This document shows, piece after piece, positions 30,560-43,525 of a DNA stretch of 64,000 bases; positions within the stretch are counted from its first letter, which is position 1, and each line of letters opens with the position of its first letter. Origin of the DNA: Pempheris klunzingeri. Lineage: Eukaryota; Chordata; Actinopteri; Acropomatiformes; Pempheridae. The position numbers were made by a program, and so were the translations under genes. The DNA is taken from NCBI RefSeq assembly GCF_042242105.1, contig NC_092017.1, positions 281,652-345,651 on the forward strand, in the 5' to 3' direction. The notes under the pieces were generated by a model, which was not told where the DNA came from, made no database searches, and saw nothing but the letters and a program-made list of their open reading frames with translations.

Positions 30560-31180
30560 CCCAAGGTTAAAAGGCATGTGTCCTTAGTCTTTATGTTTAA
30601 AAAATAAAAATAACAAAAGCATTGTCTTAGAGAATACTTGATGCTTGTGTGAAGCATTTTAACTTCATGCCAATCAAAAAGAGAATAAAAACATCATAAT
30701 GGCTTCAAATTAGATGGTTATTGTTCTTTTGGTTTTGTGTTACTGTGTGTTTACTACAGCACCACAAAGACAGCCAGCCTGAGTCACGCGGTGCTTTTAC
30801 AGTCAGGTATTGTCCATGAACTTAAATGCACTCGTAGTTATTACTGTCTGTGCATGTCTTGTGAGGACACGCACCCCCCCTTTGTGAGGAGGTGTCATTC
30901 AGTGGATCATTTGCCAGAAGAACATTTGAAACACACAACTCAGTGGGAGGAGACTGATGACCTTTTTACCTTGTCATTTTGAATAGTTGATTAAATATTG
31001 TAACATTAGTGTGGAGACATGCTGTGATAATAATTTCAATATGCATTTTGCTGACCCTTAAATTCTGCTGACAGACTGGTAACAATCAAGCTAGCAGCTG
31101 ATATGGCTCCTAATGTGAAAGTGGGTAAATGTTAAACTGGTTTATTCTGTGTCACACACAACAAGAGGGGGGCTGAGAGA
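30560..31180. other. Spacer between akr1a1 and uhmk1
   Basis: No gene seen. The two genes are divergent here. Confidence 0.5.
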
Positions 31181-31191
31181 GTCTAGTGATG

Positions 31192-31228
31192 GGAATATAT
31201 ATATGTATATATATATATGTATATGTTT
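31192..31228. repeat. (AT)n microsatellite
   Basis: Short run of AT with GT interruptions. Confidence 0.85.
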
Positions 31229-31432
31229 TAATCATCAAAATGTATCTTTGATGTCCTCACGACTTGCTTTTCCTCATGCTTATCACTCAGTATTTAATTT
31301 ACACAATCACCAGCAGTGTGTGTCACAGTGTCACATCCCAGACAAAGAACAGTGCAGGCCCACTCCCTGTCGGCAGGGGGCGGACTGCAGGAGGAGCTGC
31401 ACCGCTCACATGCTGCGCGGAGGAAAGTAGAA

Positions 31433-31440
31433 CCGGAAGT
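31433..31440 (+). promoter_or_regulatory. ETS-type site near the uhmk1 promoter
   Basis: CCGGAAGT, a full ETS/GABP core, lies about 470 bp upstream of the uhmk1 start codon in a GC-rich stretch. Use as a promoter element is inferred. Confidence 0.4.
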
Positions 31441-31912
31441 AAGACCGACAACAACAACCTGAGTTAGAACTCAGGCAAAACTTTATTGCACTTAAAACTA
31501 ATTCACTCCTTAAAGTCAGTACTCCTGGTACAAATGCCGTAATAATAACTAGTGCATTATGAGGGAAGCATTTTTCTGCGCGTCGTGGAAGTGGTTAGTG
31601 TGTGTGCTCAGACTCGGTGGCTAGTTTAGCCAGGTGAAGCAGCTAAGTTAGCCAACTTTTTGTCAGCTGACTCGAGTGACTTCATTTTGACAGCCACAGT
31701 GAGCCAACGGTAGTCTAATATGCCCAGGTATTGCTCTGTGCTTCGTTTTAACAAGGCCGTGGGTGTCGCCGGACTGTTTGCTAGCTGTCGTTGACACGTC
31801 CTGGTGGTTTTTATGTGGCGCTGACAGAGCCCGGTCTGCAATGCTCCTGCAGCTGCTCCCACCTGTCAACTAGCTGGCTCCTCTTCTCCCGTCTGCCGTC
31901 TGCCGTCACCCT

Positions 31913-34900
31913 ATGGCTCACTGCGGCTCCTCCGAGCCGAGCTCAAAGGTGCAGGCGCCGTGTCCGGACAGCATCGTGCCGTCGCAGAGTAGCGTAGACC
32001 AGAGCATGAAGCCGGTGCTGTTCGAGATCTTCGGCGAGATATGGACCGTCCAGTCGCGGCTCGGCCAGGGAGTCTCGGCCTCAGTGTACCGGGTCAGCTC
32101 GGGCAGAGTCACCACGGCCGCTGTCAAGGAGTTCCAGGCCGACACTCAGGGAGGAGATTACGGGTATCACAAGGAGAGATCCGTGCTGGAAGACATCCAG
32201 GGGCATAAAAACATCGGTAACAACAATATTTCCCTCAGTATGAAAACATGTAGAGCTTTAGGTAAGCAGCAGGAAAGGGATGACAGGACATAGAGCCAGC
32301 CAACAACACCAGCACGCTGCCATGGAAATGAAATGTCATCACTTACTGTTACATCAGATAGAAACTATTGTGATACTATCTCCTTTCAAATACAGCACAA
32401 ACCAAATTCCATTAAAAAATCTATCAGTTTAATAAGAACACATGGTAGAATATTATGTAAGACGATTTTAATTTTACCTTGAATAAACAGGATCTCATTT
32501 CAGTAAAACATCAGGCTTTAAAATTTGTCACAGTGCTCTGCAAAAGAATCTGTTTGTTGTAAAAGATGTAAACTTTATTCAAATGCAAAGGACTGTATAG
32601 TATAGCAGAGGTTGTGATTCATTTTGTGAGGACCTCATCTGTGTAGTGTATGAGGACTGCATTACATTGCTACTGCCATTATACACAGACAGATTGGGTT
32701 GTCAAGGAGGAAGGCCGTACTGATTTATACTCAAACGTGATGTAGATGCAACATTTCAGGCCTAGCTGTTTGTAATGACACATTTGTGCTCTTCTCAGTG
32801 ACACTGTACGGGGTGTTCACCAACCACAGCTGTATGGGTGTTGCCACCCGCTGTCTTCTCCTGGAGCTCTTGGATGTCAGCGTGTCCGAGCTGTTGGTGA
32901 GAGGCATCACTGGTACCCAGGGTGGGAGGTAAGGGAGGTGATGTCACTGCTTGTCACACAGAATAACTCGGGCCGGTATGCTGCAGAGGTGCGTTCCTGC
33001 TATGTAGCCTAGCCTCGTTCATAGAAATGCACCAGTCATAACACAATACAGTTTACCAGCACCACCTGTGATGATGATGCAAACCTTCACAAAGGGAGGA
33101 CATATTTCAGGACTGCTGTATTAGACTGCATTAGTTTTAGCTAGGTGTACCTAATAAACTGGCAGCTGAGTGTATGTAGCTGCACCAGGGATTATGTGGT
33201 ATAAGTAGCTTAAAGGCAAAAGCTTTTGCCTGGTTCAGTTCACCTACTGTGAACGGTGTGCTCGTCTGTTTTGTCGACAGCTGTTTTTCAAATTTGAAAA
33301 AAATGAAATCATTACACAGTTGGAGGCCTGTGTCAGTATTCTTTATATGTGTTTAATTATCACATCACAACGGCAACTGTGTTTGCATAGTTGTCAATTG
33401 TGATTTGACAAGAATGACACTTGACTAACGGCGCTTTTCCATTACACAGTTTTAGCACTACTCGACTCGGTTTGGGTCGTTTTCCATTACAGTTGAGTAC
33501 CACCTCAACTTGGGTGGGGTCGTCAAAGCAAGGCAGCCCGAAACTCCAGTGGTGTAATTTGTGTGCGACACAAACACAACACAACTAAGGACATGGAGTG
33601 TTTGGTTTGCGTGTAGCCATTTACCTCGTTCACAGAATTAAATATATAAATAATAAATAATAAAAACGCTCGGTCTCTGTTTCCAGGGTTTTAAAAACGG
33701 CGAGTTTGATTCTTGTGAACGAGTCGCTCTCATGAGTCATCCAGTGATGTCACTCCCTGGCCAATCGGTGGCCTGCAGTCTGTTGACGTCACATTTCCGG
33801 CTCGACTCGGCTCGCTTGGAACCCCGGCCGAGTAGGTACTAAAAAAGTACCTGGTACCAGGTACTATTGCCTAGTGGAAAACCCAAAAGGTTGAGTCGAG
33901 CCGAGTAGGTGCTAGTGGAAAAGCGCCATAAGATGGTGACTGATTTCAATAGTTTTGACAAAGAATATTCCTAAACTCATGACTAAAACTACTGACAGCA
34001 AGCCTTCTGTGTTGCTGGGATTAAGTTGGCAAAAAATTTATTTTTGTAATTTGGGTGAACTCACCCTTTTTGACCAGGTCTCATAAATCCTAGCACTTGT
34101 TGCTTTGCCCAGAATGTTTCTCTGTCAGGGAGCAGCCACGTCACTACTGTACAGTACTGTACATAGTTCAGGTGGCCGTCATGAACCATCACATGCCTCA
34201 CAACTACTGGAAAGATAATGTAATGAATGTAGCCACTGTGTTTAGGAGAGCCTGAGCTTTCTCTTTGTAATAGTAGGATATTTTTTTGCTAGACCCCAGC
34301 AGGGCCACTCCATGTGGCTTGTCCAGCACTGCGCCAGAGACATTCTGGAGGCTCTCGCCTTCCTTCATAGGGAAGGCTACGTCCATGCTGACCTCAAGCC
34401 ACGCAACATTCTCTGGAGCGCCGATGACGAGTGCTTCAAGCTCATCGACTTCGGCCTCAGCTTCAAAGAAGGAAACCAGGTGGGTGTGTTAGGGAATGTC
34501 AAGGTCAGTGAAAGAAGAGCTGGAATAATCGAGCTTTGTATTTCTAACTATGCTCCCGCGTCACCTCCCCCAGGATGTCAAGTACATCCAGACAGACGGG
34601 TACCGCGCTCCAGAGGCCGAGCTTCAGAACAGTCTCGCTCAGGCCGGGGTGGAGGTGGACTCAGGCTGCACAGCCGCCGTGGACCTGTGGAGCCTGGGCA
34701 TCATCCTGTTGGAAATGTTCTCAGGAATGAAACTCAAAGAAACCGTTCGCTCGCAGGAGTGGAAGGTGTGACAGAGCTCTAGTATGGGTAGAATGATGAT
34801 ATTGATGTAATGAAATCAGAAAGTCTCAAAACGAGTGTTCCTCTCCTGTAGGATAACTGTGCTGCCATTGTAGACCATCTTTTTACCAGCAACAGTGTGA

Positions 34901-35252
34901 TGTGCCCTGCCATCCCGGTCTATCACCTCAGAGACCTTATCAAAAGGTCAGTTCTCACACGCATGGCTGTGAAGCAATCCAGATTGCTTGGATACGACCA
35001 TAAAGTTATGTTCTGTACTTAGTATTGTCCTACTTTCCTGTGTAAGCAGAGGTAAAATGTCTGCAGATAAACTGCCTATAGTAATTCAATTCCACTGGAA
35101 CTTTATACCTTTGTGTCTGCAGCATGCTCCTCAATGACCCAAAGCAAAGATGCACAGCTGAAACTGCCTTGCTGAGCCCATTCTTCAGTATTCCCTTTGG
35201 TATGTGTCAATATTTGAGATGTCCACTTGCTCTCAGTGTACCATATTTACGT

Positions 35253-35289
<37 letters not shown>

Positions 35290-36349
35290 GGTGTGGGTCA
35301 GCTCCTCACATTGAGGACCTGGTTCTGCTGCCCTCTCCTGTCCTGCGTCTGCTCAACCTGATCGATGACAGCCATCTGCACAATGAAGAAGAGTATGAAG
35401 GTACGGCACCATGTCCTTCATTTTTCTCTCTTAAAATTTGCTACCGATTTAGTGCATTTCTGAAGTATCGCCGGGACAGAGGTACAAATGTCTGTCCTCG
35501 TTTCGCCCAGACATCCTGGAGGACATGAAAGAGGAGTGCCAGAAGTACGGCTCAGTGGTTTCTCTGCTCATCCCCAAGGAGAACCCAGGAAAAGGACAGG
35601 TCAGACTGTTTATTTCATTTTAGAATGTTTCAATTCAACTGAAGACGGGAGGAGTTACAAGGAATTATCTGTTTCAGGAGGAAGGAGTTCTGTTTACTGA
35701 CTTTTGTAGTACAAGTACCCTCACTACACTGAGTGCTGTCTCTCTCATTCACTGACTCCCAGTGTCTACTGGATGCAACTGCGTCACACATCAGCTTTGT
35801 CGCTGGTGCTGCAAATGATCCACTGCCCTTCACTTTTCAATGTATATAAAGGCATGAACGTATAACAAGTTTAATGACACATTTCATTTGTTAGTGATGA
35901 CTCAGCATACACAAAGACAATTTAGAGATACAGAGACGAGATGGCATGCAGCAGTAAAGTATCTGTTAACGCGTCTAAGTGAGGCGCACATTTCCATTCA
36001 CTGTGCCCGTTAAAGACAAAAAAAAGTCAAACAAACTAACTCAAAGCAACGTCTGAAATGTAGCCGCTGGAGAGCAGCCTTCCTCTGAGACTCCTCCAGA
36101 GAACTTTGATCTGCACAGCCACATCCAGCGGACACCAAGGATATGCTCGCATTCAGTCTCTCACCCACTAATTCATCCACATGTCCCTTGTGTGTCCATC
36201 AGGTCTTTGTAGAGTACGCCAACTCCAGTGACTCCAAAGAGGCTCAGAGGCTGCTGACGGGCCGCACCTTTGATGGGAAGTTTGTTGTGGCCACCTTCTA
36301 CCCTCTCAGCGCCTATAAAAGAGGTTACTTGTACCAGACTGTGCAGTGA
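31913..36349 (+). CDS. uhmk1: U2AF homology motif kinase 1 (KIS), nine coding exons
   Basis: Exons: 31913-32216, 32799-32928, 34293-34479, 34574-34765, 34852-34946, 35123-35199, 35302-35400, 35511-35599, 36203-36349; phases join to 439 residues (human 419). It is a Ser/Thr kinase of the nucleus and neurites known to phosphorylate splicing factor SF1 and others. The kinase domain shows the Gly loop LGQGVSASV (50-58), Lys72, catalytic HADLKPRN (176-183) and DFG (197-199), with TDGYRAPEAEL after it. The C-terminal UHM (about 340-439) is an RRM-like protein-binding fold with the diagnostic R-x-F as RTF (412-414), and ends RGYLYQTVQ. The N-terminus before residue 36 is not conserved with human; MKPVLFEIF at 32 is an alternative start. 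Intron 2 carries a PIF/Harbinger-like MITE and exon 7 has a GT-repeat acceptor. Confidence 0.96.
33429..33928. mobile_element. PIF/Harbinger-like MITE with TAA target duplication
   Basis: Terminal inverted repeats contain GGCGCTTTTCCA on the left and its complement on the right. They are flanked by TAA at 33426-33428 and 33929-33931, the three-base duplication expected for PIF/Harbinger. Second internal repeats (ggtactaaaa, gagtcgagccgag) are also inverted. No coding capacity; about 500 bp. It lies in uhmk1 intron 2. Confidence 0.8.
35255..35286 (+). repeat. (GT)n at a uhmk1 splice acceptor
   Basis: About 16 GT units end only some 15 bp before the AG of exon 7 (exon starts 35302), replacing the normal pyrimidine tract. 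Confidence 0.95.
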
Positions 36350-37478
36350 AGTCCTTAAGCTCAATTTACACCTCTGCACTGTTCGCATGAAAAACCCCAA
36401 CTGCATAGGGCACCACAGTGGAGAAACCTTTAAAATCACCTGCAGCCAACACGCTGTCATGAGTGGTCGCCCTGCAGTTTGACTTCAAAGTATTCTGTTA
36501 TGAACAAGTGCATTTTAAGTTTAATGCAGAGGGTAAATTGAACTCAGATGTGAGGAGTGTACAGCACCACCTTATTTCTGCTGCCTCCAAGTCGGTGCAC
36601 TATTCTTATCAGTGCACATCCATCTAGTGCTTCACACTGACCTGCACCTTCCTCACCTACTGACTCCCATTCATAGACATGACCACGCTGAAAGAAATCA
36701 GGAAAAGGAAACCTTCTCTGACGAGGGTTGCTAGAGCGATGGCTTTTATCAAATGATAGTGTGAAGTTTGAGAATCTGCGCTGTACGTCATATCTACATA
36801 GTTGCATCACTGTAGATAAATTATTAGTGAAACACTTCATCTCAGAGTCAGGGATGTTAGAAACATGTAGCAGGATAACACTCATCTAGTAGTAATGAAT
36901 GGTTTTATGTCACAAACCTAAAATTCTGTTAACAACAACAACAAAAAAAAAAAACAACACACCTGAAGATTCTCTGTGGTGAAAATAGTTTCCTCTCCTG
37001 CTGTTAACAATGATGATTCTTATTGCCTATCTATATCTAATATGCTGAACATTTAATGATAAGAAATGGCACCAGGGTATTTACAGGTATCTTCTGCTGG
37101 CTGCTGAGGCAGTTTTCAGGGAGAAATGGTTTGGAGTGATGCCTCCGGCTGCTACTTTCCACTCACTCTCTGCTGTTATCTGAGCAAGCTTCCTGTAGCC
37201 CTGTGCTCCGTAGCTTTTTATTTACAAAAGACGGCGTACTCTGAGAGCATTGTTATCATCAGATCACTGTGCTCCTGTTTATGTGGACGCACAGTGAGTC
37301 TTGTGTTTCGCCTGCAACACTGAAAGGGCACGTGAACAAATGAGTATTTTGGAGCGCATGCTGAAAATCAGTCTATGAACAAAAATAGCGAGAGATCCAA
37401 CCGCCGTAGGAACCGTCTTCTAACTAAGCCGAGCGCGCTTCAGTTTGACCGTGTAGTAATGGTGTAGTTTGAATTATA
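36350..37478 (+). other. uhmk1 3' UTR, proximal part
   Basis: Non-coding after the stop codon, with an A-rich tract near 36935-36960. No strong polyadenylation signal near the stop was noted. Confidence 0.5.
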
Positions 37479-38215
37479 GGCTCTGTTCAGACCTGGCCTT
37501 CGCATGCGTCTTGGGTGATGCGATCACAAGTGGACAGTTCTGAGTGCGTCAGTGTGTGTTTAGCACTAAAATGGGTCTCCAGTGACCAACTGTGATTGGA
37601 TCTCACTTTCCCGCTGTCTAAGCGACATGTACGTCATCCGTACCAATATCTATTGAAGAATGAACATTTTATTTAGTGTAAACAGTTATTTAGTTTAAAC
37701 ATTGAAACATAATCTATTCAATAGCGTATAGCATAGTCCCCTCTATTCAAAAATGGCTCCCTTTTAAAAGGCCATGTGTCTGTGCTCGATGATATCACAG
37801 AATCACACTCCAAATCACACAAATCACATCACTCCTCCTCTTACTGGAGTGCAGAGCAAGGTTTTGGTGAGCAGACACATGGAGAACGGAGATGCAGGGT
37901 GTCAGATTCATGGAAAAGAGACATTAAGGATCTAAAGGTCACTAGTGCTTTTTAGTGGGGCTCAGCGGGTGGGCATGCTGCTCCACCACAAACATCTCTA
38001 AATGCACAGTAGGCAGAGGCTCTTCATGTGGTGTCAGGACAAATGCACACAGCTAAAGGAAAGTGGTCACATGCGGCCCAGACCACCTCGGAATGTGGTC
38101 TGGGCAAACGGATCTCAGTGTGTCCTGGTCTCATTCACACCTGCGTACGTAGAGCTGTCCACTTGGGACTGGATCACCCAAGACGCATGTTTACGCAGCA
38201 GGTCTGAACAGGGCC
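37479..38215. mobile_element. Non-autonomous DNA transposon with long inverted ends
   Basis: The left end (ggctctgttcagacctgg, then gcgtcttgggtgat and caagtggacag) is mirrored at the right end, which read in reverse gives ggccctgttcagacct, gcgtcttgggtgat and caagtggacagct. The inverted repeats span about 65 bp. No transposase. The flanks (left tata, right gtag) do not show a clear target duplication, so the superfamily is open. Confidence 0.75.
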
Positions 38216-41200
38216 GTAGTCCAGGGGATTGATGGACAGACGGCACTTGTCCTGTGGGAGTCTAGTCTGTTTGTGGACTTCCTAACATGCAGGACATAGA
38301 AGTATTGCATAGCTCTGTCAGTTTGAAGAAACGTTGCTAGTTGCATGACAATGTATCGAGTTTAATCATTAATCAATGTGACAGAAATGTCAGAAAATGT
38401 GCAGATTTGAAACAAAGATATATTTGTAACCAACTAATGAATTCATGTTGGTATGTGATGTTATGTCAGGGCAGTAAAGACAGATCTACCAGTAGAGTCC
38501 AGGAGCAGCCTGCTAATGTTGGATAACGGTGATAAAGACTCAAGCTCGGCGTTTCTGCAGTGGAATGTAATTATCGTTTTAGCACCAGAGATTCTGTTGT
38601 TCTCAGGCTTTTTATTCTCTTGGTTCCACTGTACGATAACAGTAGACATGTGCTATCCATCACGCCCACTCTGTCACACTGAAACATTAGAAGATTTTTT
38701 ACACAAGTGCCCTATGACATTCAAGCTAGCTAACTAACCAAAACGCTGCTACAACAGCAGGTCGTGCTACGCCTGCGTGCGTCGATTCCTTGCGTAGCCT
38801 GAGCCGTTGCCGATGCCTTAGAGAAGCAGATGTGGTCTCACCCAGCAACAAAACCAGACTGTTAGAGACAATACAGTGGAGCAGCCATCTAATAAGGCTT
38901 CCCCATGAAGCTGCTCATTCTCACTGTGTTCTTGTTAAAGCCAGACTATGCGACCTTTACTAAATGCTCAACTACTAAATACTAAAAGTAACATTAGCCA
39001 GCAAAAGATACTGGACTAACAGCATTCATCAGAGAATGAGTTATTCTTCTCTAAAAGTTCCATAATCTCGCTTTAAGGTCTGCTGTTTGAAGAGCTGCAA
39101 CTGGTGCACCGATGTTGTCGAGCACAAATATAGAGCCCTGTTCCTTGTAGACAGCTAATGTGATTTGAGTATGTGAGAGGAAGTAGATATTCATGCAAGA
39201 TAAGAACATATTTGAAAACATGTTTAAGTTCTACAACAAAAAATCATCTAAAGTTCTGCAAAAACCACATATTTTTTTACAAACTTTATTTGTATGTGCC
39301 TGAAATGTGAATTCCAAAGTTTCCACTCGAGAGCATCACTGGCCTAAAAACCTGGATTTGAAACTTGAATTAGAGTGCAACCTTTTGACTAACCAGCACT
39401 TTTAATAAATTAGCAATCTGTGCTACGTGTGCTTAATGGTCAGTGTTGTCACTTACATGTAACCACTCAAATAACACTACCAGGGAAACAGCTAACGGAC
39501 ACGTTTTCCTCCGAGATGGCCTCTGCATTTGTCCCGTTGTTTGTCAAGGACCTGGTGCAGAAAATGAGTTTTGTCCTTTCATTCGTGATATATTTAGCAC
39601 CATCACTATCTCCTCTACGTTTTCACCACAGGCTCACTGTCCCTTATCAAGTGACGCGTGACACACTAGTGTGTAAGTTGTGATACAGCGTAGACTTGAA
39701 CAAGTAGAGGGACGGTGTTTGGGAGTGTGTGTTGAATCTCTGCGTTACGTCTAATGATGGGGTGACTTGCAGGGATGCTGTGTGACTCAGATGTTCTTGT
39801 TGATTACAACCTCAGTCAACACTTCATTTCCTAAGTCCATGACCTCCTAATAATTATCTACAAACTCAAATGTCAATATAATTTTGCAGCAAGAAAAACA
39901 GGACATTTAATAATGTAATTATTTATATATTATTCATTTATTTCAAACTTTACTTTCATCTATGTTTAGAAGCTTCAGTCGTAGGCGTGTCTAACGTCGG
40001 ACTTTGGACTCTTTCTTTTCTTGTCAGAGCACTTAAAGGTGGTAGTCCAGATGTTTTGAAGTGTAGGTGTATGAGATACTTATTGATAACCAGTCCCAGG
40101 CCTGACTCTCTGCTGAGGACAGGGACAGCAGCCACACATATTTTAGCCAAAAAAAAAAAAAGGCCCACCTAAAAATATCAGCATCAGTCTTAGTGTACAC
40201 TATTCCTTCACCACTTTACCCTGCTGTCAGACGGCCCTTTTGACGGGGAACTGAAGCTGATGTATCGCTCTCTTCAAAGCCACCTATTGACAAAACATTC
40301 ATTTTATCTTGCAGAACACTGTGGCTGCTGGTCTAATTTTAGACTAGTCCTCGGTGTAACGCATTAGTACAGATCTGAATGAGCTCTTAAAAACACTAAA
40401 GTCACACAATTACACAAACTTAATTGATCAAGGCAGCGGTAGGCCAACACTCCAGTGTTCTGCAAGGTTAAATTACTGTTTTTATCAATTAAGCTTGGTG
40501 GCCTGGAGTAGAGCGTAGATGGGTGGAACGGCTTCAATTTTTGTTTTTGTTTTTAGGTGAGCATTTTTTTTGACAATGTTTTGCAGCTGCCCCCGCTCAC
40601 AGCAGTTCATTGCTTCGTGTCTGTGCCAGTGATCCTGCCAGCATCTCCAAACTGGGGACATGCTGACCGCCATCTACTGTAGGTAATAAACTGATTATGG
40701 ATAAGTACCTCATACAAACCCACCTCATAAAATCCAAACTATTCCTATGACGGACCTGTAAAATAACGTTGTATTTTTTGTTTGTTTGAGAAGTTTAGAG
40801 GGTCAATTATAGGCCCCCGTTTAGCCTTTATTATCAGATAGTTTACAGTGAAGATCATATGCAACAAAGGTCCCCAGCAGAAATCAATCCAGGGACGCTG
40901 CAGTTAGATGATTTGTGTCTAACTTGGTCTCCAGGATGCCCTTCGTTCTCCATGTTGGGTTCACTTAAAAGTCAGACAGGGCAGTGTCTACAATGAGGCA
41001 TCTACAATGACACATCAATCCACAAATCCTTGTCTGACATCATTTTTGCAAAGCATTTTTCCATTTTATTTTTTTTTTTTTTTTTACAAACCTGTAATTT
41101 TGAGGGGTTTTATCGTCACACGTGCACACAGCATGTGGTGTCTTCCACACCTAAACTGATCTTCACTTCCAAAGCTCAGGCCTGCCTTGTCCCCCAAGTT

Positions 41201-42685
41201 CAAAAGTAGCTGGGAAGTACTCATTCATAAAGGCTTACAGTCGTCACAAATCCCATTTGGACATCAACACTGAGCCACAACAGGTAGTAAAGAAGAGAAG
41301 CACAGACGCAAAGTTAAGAGGCGACTGACAAAAGAACCAAATATGATGTTTATGTTCACGCTGCATGCTTTATTAACATGAGCACCCACTGAAGCCACCA
41401 CTTAAGGCTTTAAGTGGACGTGGACATGGAAGTGGTGGCTACTGCTGTTAAATGCGCTGCATTGATCCATTTAGAGCTGGTTCGTTCATTGGTTGATGTG
41501 TCACCTTGTACCACGCACTGTAGGGCGGTACTGATTCTGAATCTGTGAGTGTTTTGTGTGTATTAATGTGAACGTTAGTGTTTCTACTGTTTGTAGTTTA
41601 CATAGAAAAGGGTAACACACGTTTCCTCTCTTGACGACTGCACCTTAGATTTAATGTAACCGCCCTGCCGTTACGGATGAATAAGGATGCTTACTAATTG
41701 ATCCAGCATTTGAATATCTGTTACCTGCAGGGGTGAGTCCGGTGCCGCTCAGTCAATACTTGCTTTTGATTTAGTTTGTGCTCTGAAAGCATTACTAGTC
41801 TAAGAAATACCCTGCAGCGCAAGAGGAAATCTTTTCGCATAGTATATTAGACTCATGCATTTTTCGAAGGCACTGTTGACCTGAATGATATGATATATCA
41901 AGTTGTTTGCTGCCTGCTGATCCTGTTTGGGGTAGGAGCTCATATTAGTTGAGTCCTGAGAGCTTAGTCTGACTAGCTGAGCTCCAGGAGATGCAGAAGC
42001 AGCTGTTATTTCTGTCTGTTTACACAATGATTCTCACTTTTATTTATGGTTATGGAATTTGACTTTTGTTTTTTGTTTTTTTCCTTTTTTGATATATGAG
42101 TACGAAAGTAGTTGTTACACTTTTTGTAGAGGGAGTTAAGGTTTTGTTCTAAATGAAGGGTTTGCTGTGCAGGTAAAAGAAGATGAATGCTACCTGCATG
42201 AAACTGTGTCCACACAAAAGGAAAAACACTCACACATTGTCTTCATTTCACACTGTTTATACAACACCCTACTAATGTGATATTAATGGACGGGCACAGT
42301 TTCTGTCAGTCATGTGCTTGATGCTCACAGTTGACCACTGAGGGATGCCACTGAGTCTCATTGTGATCAGAGTAAAAGTAAAATCTCAAAGTTGAAATGA
42401 AATTTGCAGCTCCAGTGTGAATTCCCGAGGATATCATCATCTCTGATGTCCATCATTAATAAATGAAATAAATTCAGAAGAGTCTTACCTTAGAATCATC
42501 ACGTTTGAAAGTAACCCAGTGACAGTTGTCTGTACATCCAAGGGAACACTTCAGACAGGAGCTGCTAATTCAGCAGACCTTTAAAGGTGCCAGTCTGGCA
42601 AAATGTAAAGAAATGTAGTCGAAAGTATTGTAAGTGTTGTAGTACTGTTGTGTGCATTGTGGTACAATCCAGTACTGATGATGGG

Positions 42686-42772
42686 CACACAGAGGGGGAC
42701 ACAGAGGGGGACACAGAGGGGGACACAGAGGGGGACACAGAGGGAGACACAGAGGGAGACACAGAGGGAGAC
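42686..42772. repeat. 12-bp minisatellite (GGGGGACACAGA)n
   Basis: Seven to eight tandem 12-mers; the first units carry GGGGG and the later ones GGGAG, so the array has two homogenised halves. Confidence 0.95.
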
Positions 42773-43493
42773 AGCTCTGTCACATTTGTTGGGTGATCCT
42801 GAGCCCAAAGCGATTTCCTTCCAGTTCTGACCTCACGTTGTACGGCTCAGTGTGTTGACACGTCCTCGCCTTGACTTGCACTGGCTTCATGTCAGACACA
42901 GGACAGGCAGAGGCCTCTGTGAGGGTTTAGTGTGTGTGCATGAAGTTTCTTGCTCTGTTTGTCTACACACTGTGCTCCGTTTTGGCCCTGGAGTCCTCCC
43001 CTCAGACTCAAACAAGCATCTTTAATAGTTGCTCTTCCAGATTTTAAAGCTGTTTGGGAAAGATTTTGACCTGTCTTCCCACCTGTGTGACTTAACTGAA
43101 CTTTCTGTTATTGTGTGTGGACACTAAAGGGAAGTCTACGCTCACAGCAAAATCCAAACTGGCTTCTGCAAATGAGACAAATTGTTTTTTTCGTTGACAC
43201 TGCGTTACATGATTTCATTGTGTTTAAGTCTTAACATTTCACACTCTTGCTTCTCACTGCCAGTTGGGTCTGCCACTGACTGCAGATTTAAGTCAATTTA
43301 GCTTTGTTTGGTTGTCATCTAAGACACCATTTTTCCTTCTGCTTTTTGTCTTTGCTGCTCGGAGTGGCTCCTTTTGTGCACTGACAGAGATTCAGGGCTG
43401 TGCTTTAACTTCATGGCACCTGACCTCTAGGCCTGACTTTGATAAGCTCTCAGCACATTTGTGCATTAGTGTATGTCTAGATAATATGGACAT

Positions 43494-43525
43494 GGTGTGT
43501 GTGTGTGTGTGTGTTTATGTGTGTG
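43494..43525. repeat. (TG)n microsatellites
   Basis: A TG run here with a second, shorter one near 43655-43672. Confidence 0.85.

Noticed and set aside
30104-30657. Open frames of Ile/Tyr/Leu repeats
   Set aside because: Produced by the ATAAT satellite.
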